Below, piece by piece: positions 5,397 through 8,608 of a stretch of DNA of 8,608 nucleotides. The notes beneath the pieces were generated by a model that saw only the letters and a list, made by a program, of their open reading frames with translations, ran no database searches and was not told where the DNA came from. The stretch's first letter is position 1. The number at the start of each line of letters is the position of its first letter. Source of the stretch: Gemmatimonadaceae bacterium (lineage in GTDB: Bacteria; Gemmatimonadota; Gemmatimonadetes; Gemmatimonadales; Gemmatimonadaceae); the NCBI GenBank assembly GCA_013813605.1, contig JACCRL010000266.1, positions 1 to 8,608 of the forward strand, in the 5' to 3' direction. Made by a program: the position numbers and the translations under genes.

Positions 5397-8300
5397 ATGA
5401 CCTACACTCGTCTGTTCGCTGGCTGCGCCTTTGCGCTAGCCCTGCTTTCCCCGCTCGTCTCTCCCGCCGCCGCTCAGGGCGTCACGACCGGCGCCATCGC
5501 CGGCACAGTGACTGGTTCCGACGGCCAGGCGGTTGAAGGCGCGCAGGTCCAGATCTCGAACCGCTCCACCGGCTTCACCGCCGGTGGAATCACGCGCTCC
5601 GGCGGTACCTTCTTCGTCCAGGGTCTGGAAGTGGGCGGTCCGTACACGCTGGTCGTGCGCCGCATTGGATACGAGCCCCAGACCCGCACCGACATTCTCG
5701 TCGGCCTGAGCAGCACCACCCGCGCCGACTTTGCGCTCACTCAGAGGGCGACGACGCTGAGCCAGGTGACTGTCGAGGGCACCAGGACGGGCGAGATTTC
5801 GCCGACCGCTACGGGAACCAAGACGAGCGTGTCCGACACGGTCATCCAGCGCCTCGCCACTACCACCCGCAACCTGACCGACTTCATCAAGCTCGCCCCG
5901 CAGGTTTCCAGTTCGGGCCCGGGTTTCTCCGGGGGCGGAATGTCGAACCGCATGAACAACGTCCAGATCGATGGCGCCAGCGAGCGCGACGTCTTTGGCC
6001 TTGGCTCCACCGGTCAACCGGGTGGGCAGATCAGCGCCAAGGCAATCTCCATCGAGGCAGTCAAGGAGTATCAGGTCCTGCTCGCGCCGTTCGATGTGCG
6101 GCAGGGAAACTTTGGTGGTCTCTTGCTGAACGCAGTCACCAAGAGTGGAACTAACGACTTCCACGGCTCGGCGTTTACCTACTTCCGTAATCAGGATTAC
6201 GGTCGCAACGTCCCCACGTTGCGGGCCACGCCCTTCAACAGACGTCAGACGGGCTTTTCACTCGGCGGACCGATCATCCGGAACAGGCTCCAGTTCTTCA
6301 CCGCCAACGAGTGGCAGACCGAGAACTCTCCGATAACGGGCCCTTATTTCGGCCAGCCTTCCAGCGCTGCGGTCGCATTTCCGGTGTCAGATGCCGATGC
6401 GCAGCGCTTCGCGGATATTCTCAGGAATTCTTATGGCTTCGACGTCGGAACGGCTGGTGCGTTCAACACGACCACTCCGATGAAGAACATCTTTGGCCGG
6501 CTCGACTTTCAGGTAAACGATGCGCACCGGCTTGTCTTCCGCTACAACTTCAACGACGCCACCAACGATGGGCGTCAGCAGAATAGCCGTAACGCCACGC
6601 GCGCAGTTTATTCGAGCAATTTCCACACGCTCAACAGCAAGAAGAGCGCACCGGTGCTGCAGCTCTTTTCGAACTTCGCAAACGGCTGGAGCAACGAAGC
6701 GTTCGCCGGCACAACGGTCGTCAGAGACCGGCGTCGCTCTGCGAACATTTTCCCGCAGATTACGGTTACCAACGTGCCGAACGTTGGTGGCGGTGCGGCG
6801 GCCTTGCTCGGTGGCACCGATCAGTTCTCGCAGGGCAACGAAGGCGACTTCGATACCTATGAGTTCACCGACAATCTCAGCATCCCGCGCGGAAACCATA
6901 ATTTCGTTATCGGGGGCCGCTTCGAGCTGGTCAAGATCCGCAACCTGTTCACCCAGAGCTCGTATGGCGTCTATACGTTCAGGACGCTGGACAGCCTCCA
7001 GGCCGGCAATCCTACCACCTTCCGCAAGGCGTTCATTCTCGCTCAGGAAGGCAACGTTTACTTTGACGCAAGCCAGACCGCGATCTACGCCCAGGACCAG
7101 TGGTCAGCGACGCCGCGGTTGACCTTCACGCTGGGCGGTCGGTTCGACATTGGGAACGTTCGGACACCCAACAGCTACGCACCCGCGGTCGACAGCGCCT
7201 TCGGCCCACACGAGACGACAACGGGAGCCGTCCAGTTCTCGCCACGCTTCGGATTCAACTGGGACGTGACGGGCAACCAGGTCAACCAGCTCCGTGGCGG
7301 TCTCGGACTTTTCGTCGGAACTCCTCCGTATGTGTGGATCGAGAACGCGTACATCTCGAATGGGCGTATCATCTCCTTCCTGAACTGCAACACCGCGACC
7401 ACGCCGGCGCCGGCGTTCGCGGTCGATCCCTCGGGCATACAAACCTGCCGCAACGGGCAGGGAAGCAAGCCGATCGGTGACGTCAACTTCGTCAGCAAGG
7501 ACCTGAAGTTCCCGCAGCCGATGCGCGGCACGCTTGCCTACGACCGCGCGCTGCCTGGCAACATGGTCGCGACTTTCGAGGGTCTCTACTCCAAGACCCT
7601 CAATCAGCTCTTCTTCGTGAATAAGAACCTTGCCGGACCCATCGGCCCGGATTCGCGTGGCCGCCTGATGTACGGCAGCATCGCAACCACCGGCCGGGCA
7701 GTCGCTAATCTGCCACAGGCCGTCATTCAGAATGGCGGCCTGGCACGGTTTAACACTGCCATCGACCTTGTAAACCAGAACAACGACTTTGCTTACAACC
7801 TCACGACGCAGCTCCGTAAGCGATATTCGAACAACTGGGAAGGAATGCTCGCCTACACCTACTCCAGGGCGCGCGACGTGCAGAGCTTCACCTCGAGCAC
7901 GCACAGTTCCAACTCGGCTTTCGGGCGCACGCTCTCTGGCGAGATCGAGAGTCCGTACACGGGCATCAGCCTGTTCGACCAGCCGCATAAGGTCGTCGGA
8001 GTTTTGACGCGCTCCTTCGAATGGCTGCGTAACTTTTCTACCGACGTGACGGTGTTCTACCAGGGCGTTTCCGGCTCGCCGCACGACTACATCTATGGCG
8101 GCTTCGGCGGAAACGGTGACCTCAATGCAGACGGCGTGCAGGGCAACGACCTCCTGTATGTCCCGACCGACGCACGCGACCCGAACCAGATACAGTTCAG
8201 AAATTCGGGCTCCGGCACCACCCTCGTTACAGCGGCGCAGCAGGCCGACGCGTTCGAAGCTCTGATCAACGCTTCTCCGTGCCTCAGTGAGTACCGCGGA

Positions 8301-8608
8301 CGCATCATTGGACGCAACGTCTGCCGCCTGCCATTCTCAAATCAGGTTGATCTTACCATCCGGCAGGCGATTCCAATCGCACGGGGCAACCGTGTTTCGG
8401 TTGCGTTCGACATTTTCAATTTCGGCAACCTGCTCAATAAGGACTGGGGTAAGATTCAGGTAAGTCCCTTCAGCAACTTCAACAACATTCCCCTCGTCAC
8501 CCACGTCGGACAGTCGTCAACGGATCGTTTCACGGCGGTGCCGATTGTCCAGTACAACATCAAGACGCTCGACCCGAATGGTATGGGCACACCCGTGGAG
8601 TATCGGGC
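5397..8608 (+). CDS. Oar-like TonB-dependent outer-membrane receptor with carboxypeptidase-regulatory-like domain, 3' end cut by window edge
   Basis: This outer-membrane beta-barrel protein is expected to import or bind a large substrate using TonB energy; the ligand is unknown. About 1070 residues are visible without a stop. A Sec signal peptide covers residues 1-26 (cleavage near PAAA|QG). A carboxypeptidase-regulatory-like beta-sandwich follows at about 30-115 (GAIAGTVTGSDGQAVEGAQV, RRIGYEPQTR). A TonB-box-like TLSQVTV lies at 120-126. The plug (about 135-240) includes NRMNNVQIDGASERD and GGLLLNAVTKSGTNDFHGS. The barrel continues to the edge. Barrel loops carry C664/C684, a Ca-binding-like DLNADGVQGND loop at 908-918, and C962/C976 in the Oar-type pattern CLSEYRGRIIGRNVCRLPF. 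VAFDIFNFGNLLNKDWG is typical of the region near the C-terminus, so probably only a few tens of residues are missing. The ATG at 5397 directly precedes the signal peptide; no Shine-Dalgarno sequence is present and the leader ends in pyrimidine-rich sequence. Confidence 0.92.
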   Translation, partial: MTYTRLFAGCAFALALLSPLVSPAAAQGVTTGAIAGTVTGSDGQAVEGAQVQISNRSTGFTAGGITRSGGTFFVQGLEVGGPYTLVVRRIGYEPQTRTDILVGLSSTTRADFALTQRATTLSQVTVEGTRTGEISPTATGTKTSVSDTVIQRLATTTRNLTDFIKLAPQVSSSGPGFSGGGMSNRMNNVQIDGASERDVFGLGSTGQPGGQISAKAISIEAVKEYQVLLAPFDVRQGNFGGLLLNAVTKSGTNDFHGSAFTYFRNQDYGRNVPTLRATPFNRRQTGFSLGGPIIRNRLQFFTANEWQTENSPITGPYFGQPSSAAVAFPVSDADAQRFADILRNSYGFDVGTAGAFNTTTPMKNIFGRLDFQVNDAHRLVFRYNFNDATNDGRQQNSRNATRAVYSSNFHTLNSKKSAPVLQLFSNFANGWSNEAFAGTTVVRDRRRSANIFPQITVTNVPNVGGGAAALLGGTDQFSQGNEGDFDTYEFTDNLSIPRGNHNFVIGGRFELVKIRNLFTQSSYGVYTFRTLDSLQAGNPTTFRKAFILAQEGNVYFDASQTAIYAQDQWSATPRLTFTLGGRFDIGNVRTPNSYAPAVDSAFGPHETTTGAVQFSPRFGFNWDVTGNQVNQLRGGLGLFVGTPPYVWIENAYISNGRIISFLNCNTATTPAPAFAVDPSGIQTCRNGQGSKPIGDVNFVSKDLKFPQPMRGTLAYDRALPGNMVATFEGLYSKTLNQLFFVNKNLAGPIGPDSRGRLMYGSIATTGRAVANLPQAVIQNGGLARFNTAIDLVNQNNDFAYNLTTQLRKRYSNNWEGMLAYTYSRARDVQSFTSSTHSSNSAFGRTLSGEIESPYTGISLFDQPHKVVGVLTRSFEWLRNFSTDVTVFYQGVSGSPHDYIYGGFGGNGDLNADGVQGNDLLYVPTDARDPNQIQFRNSGSGTTLVTAAQQADAFEALINASPCLSEYRGRIIGRNVCRLPFSNQVDLTIRQAIPIARGNRVSVAFDIFNFGNLLNKDWGKIQVSPFSNFNNIPLVTHVGQSSTDRFTAVPIVQYNIKTLDPNGMGTPVEYR

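Noticed and set aside
5436..6164. Minus-strand open frames within the receptor (also 7104-8084)
   Set aside because: Antisense shadows of the receptor. The plus frame is continuous from signal peptide to barrel with family motifs throughout.

Overview
The window is a GC-rich, densely coding chromosomal segment with no RNA genes, mobile elements, CRISPR arrays or long non-coding stretches. It carries six protein genes. Two of them run off the window edges: the ABC exporter at the left and the outer-membrane receptor at the right. The organism is a Gram-negative bacterium, because the receptor has a signal peptide, a plug and a beta-barrel. It probably respires with an a-type haem-copper oxidase, because it makes haem O and haem A. 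The long Oar-like receptor, the near absence of Shine-Dalgarno sequences and the GC-rich composition would suit Gemmatimonadota or a similar phylum (Acidobacteriota is an alternative). This placement is an inference from gene types only.

Left half (1-3821, minus strand): a compact operon read leftwards. The order is a 97-residue two-helix membrane protein, haem A synthase (ctaA/COX15), haem O synthase (ctaB/cyoE, protohaem IX farnesyltransferase), then an ABC-type exporter with fused membrane and ATPase domains, cut by the window edge. Two of the three junctions overlap by a few bases (ATGA at 3528-3531, TGATG at 1668-1672), so translation is probably coupled. The third junction has a 38-base gap if ctaB starts at GTG 2521. 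It would become a 'CTGA' overlap if translation starts at a non-canonical CTG. CtaB farnesylates haem B to haem O and CtaA oxidises haem O to haem A, so the core of the operon is the haem A pathway. The small first protein resembles the second membrane helix of cytochrome c oxidase subunit II without any copper domain. The placement of the ABC exporter in the operon has no obvious explanation.

Centre (3822-3912): a 91-base divergent intergenic region, with one short AT-rich island that may hold promoter elements. To its right, on the plus strand, is a LAT/SteT-like APC-superfamily amino-acid permease (3913-5271).

Right part (5272-8608): a 125-base intergenic region with a possible sigma-70-type promoter, followed by a TonB-dependent, Oar-like outer-membrane protein. 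It has a signal peptide, a carboxypeptidase-regulatory-like domain, a plug and a beta-barrel. It remains open at the right edge and probably lacks only its last strand or strands.

I saw no clearly new system. The most interesting points are the subunit-II-like mini protein heading the haem A operon, the ABC exporter translationally coupled to haem O synthase, and the unresolved start of ctaB.
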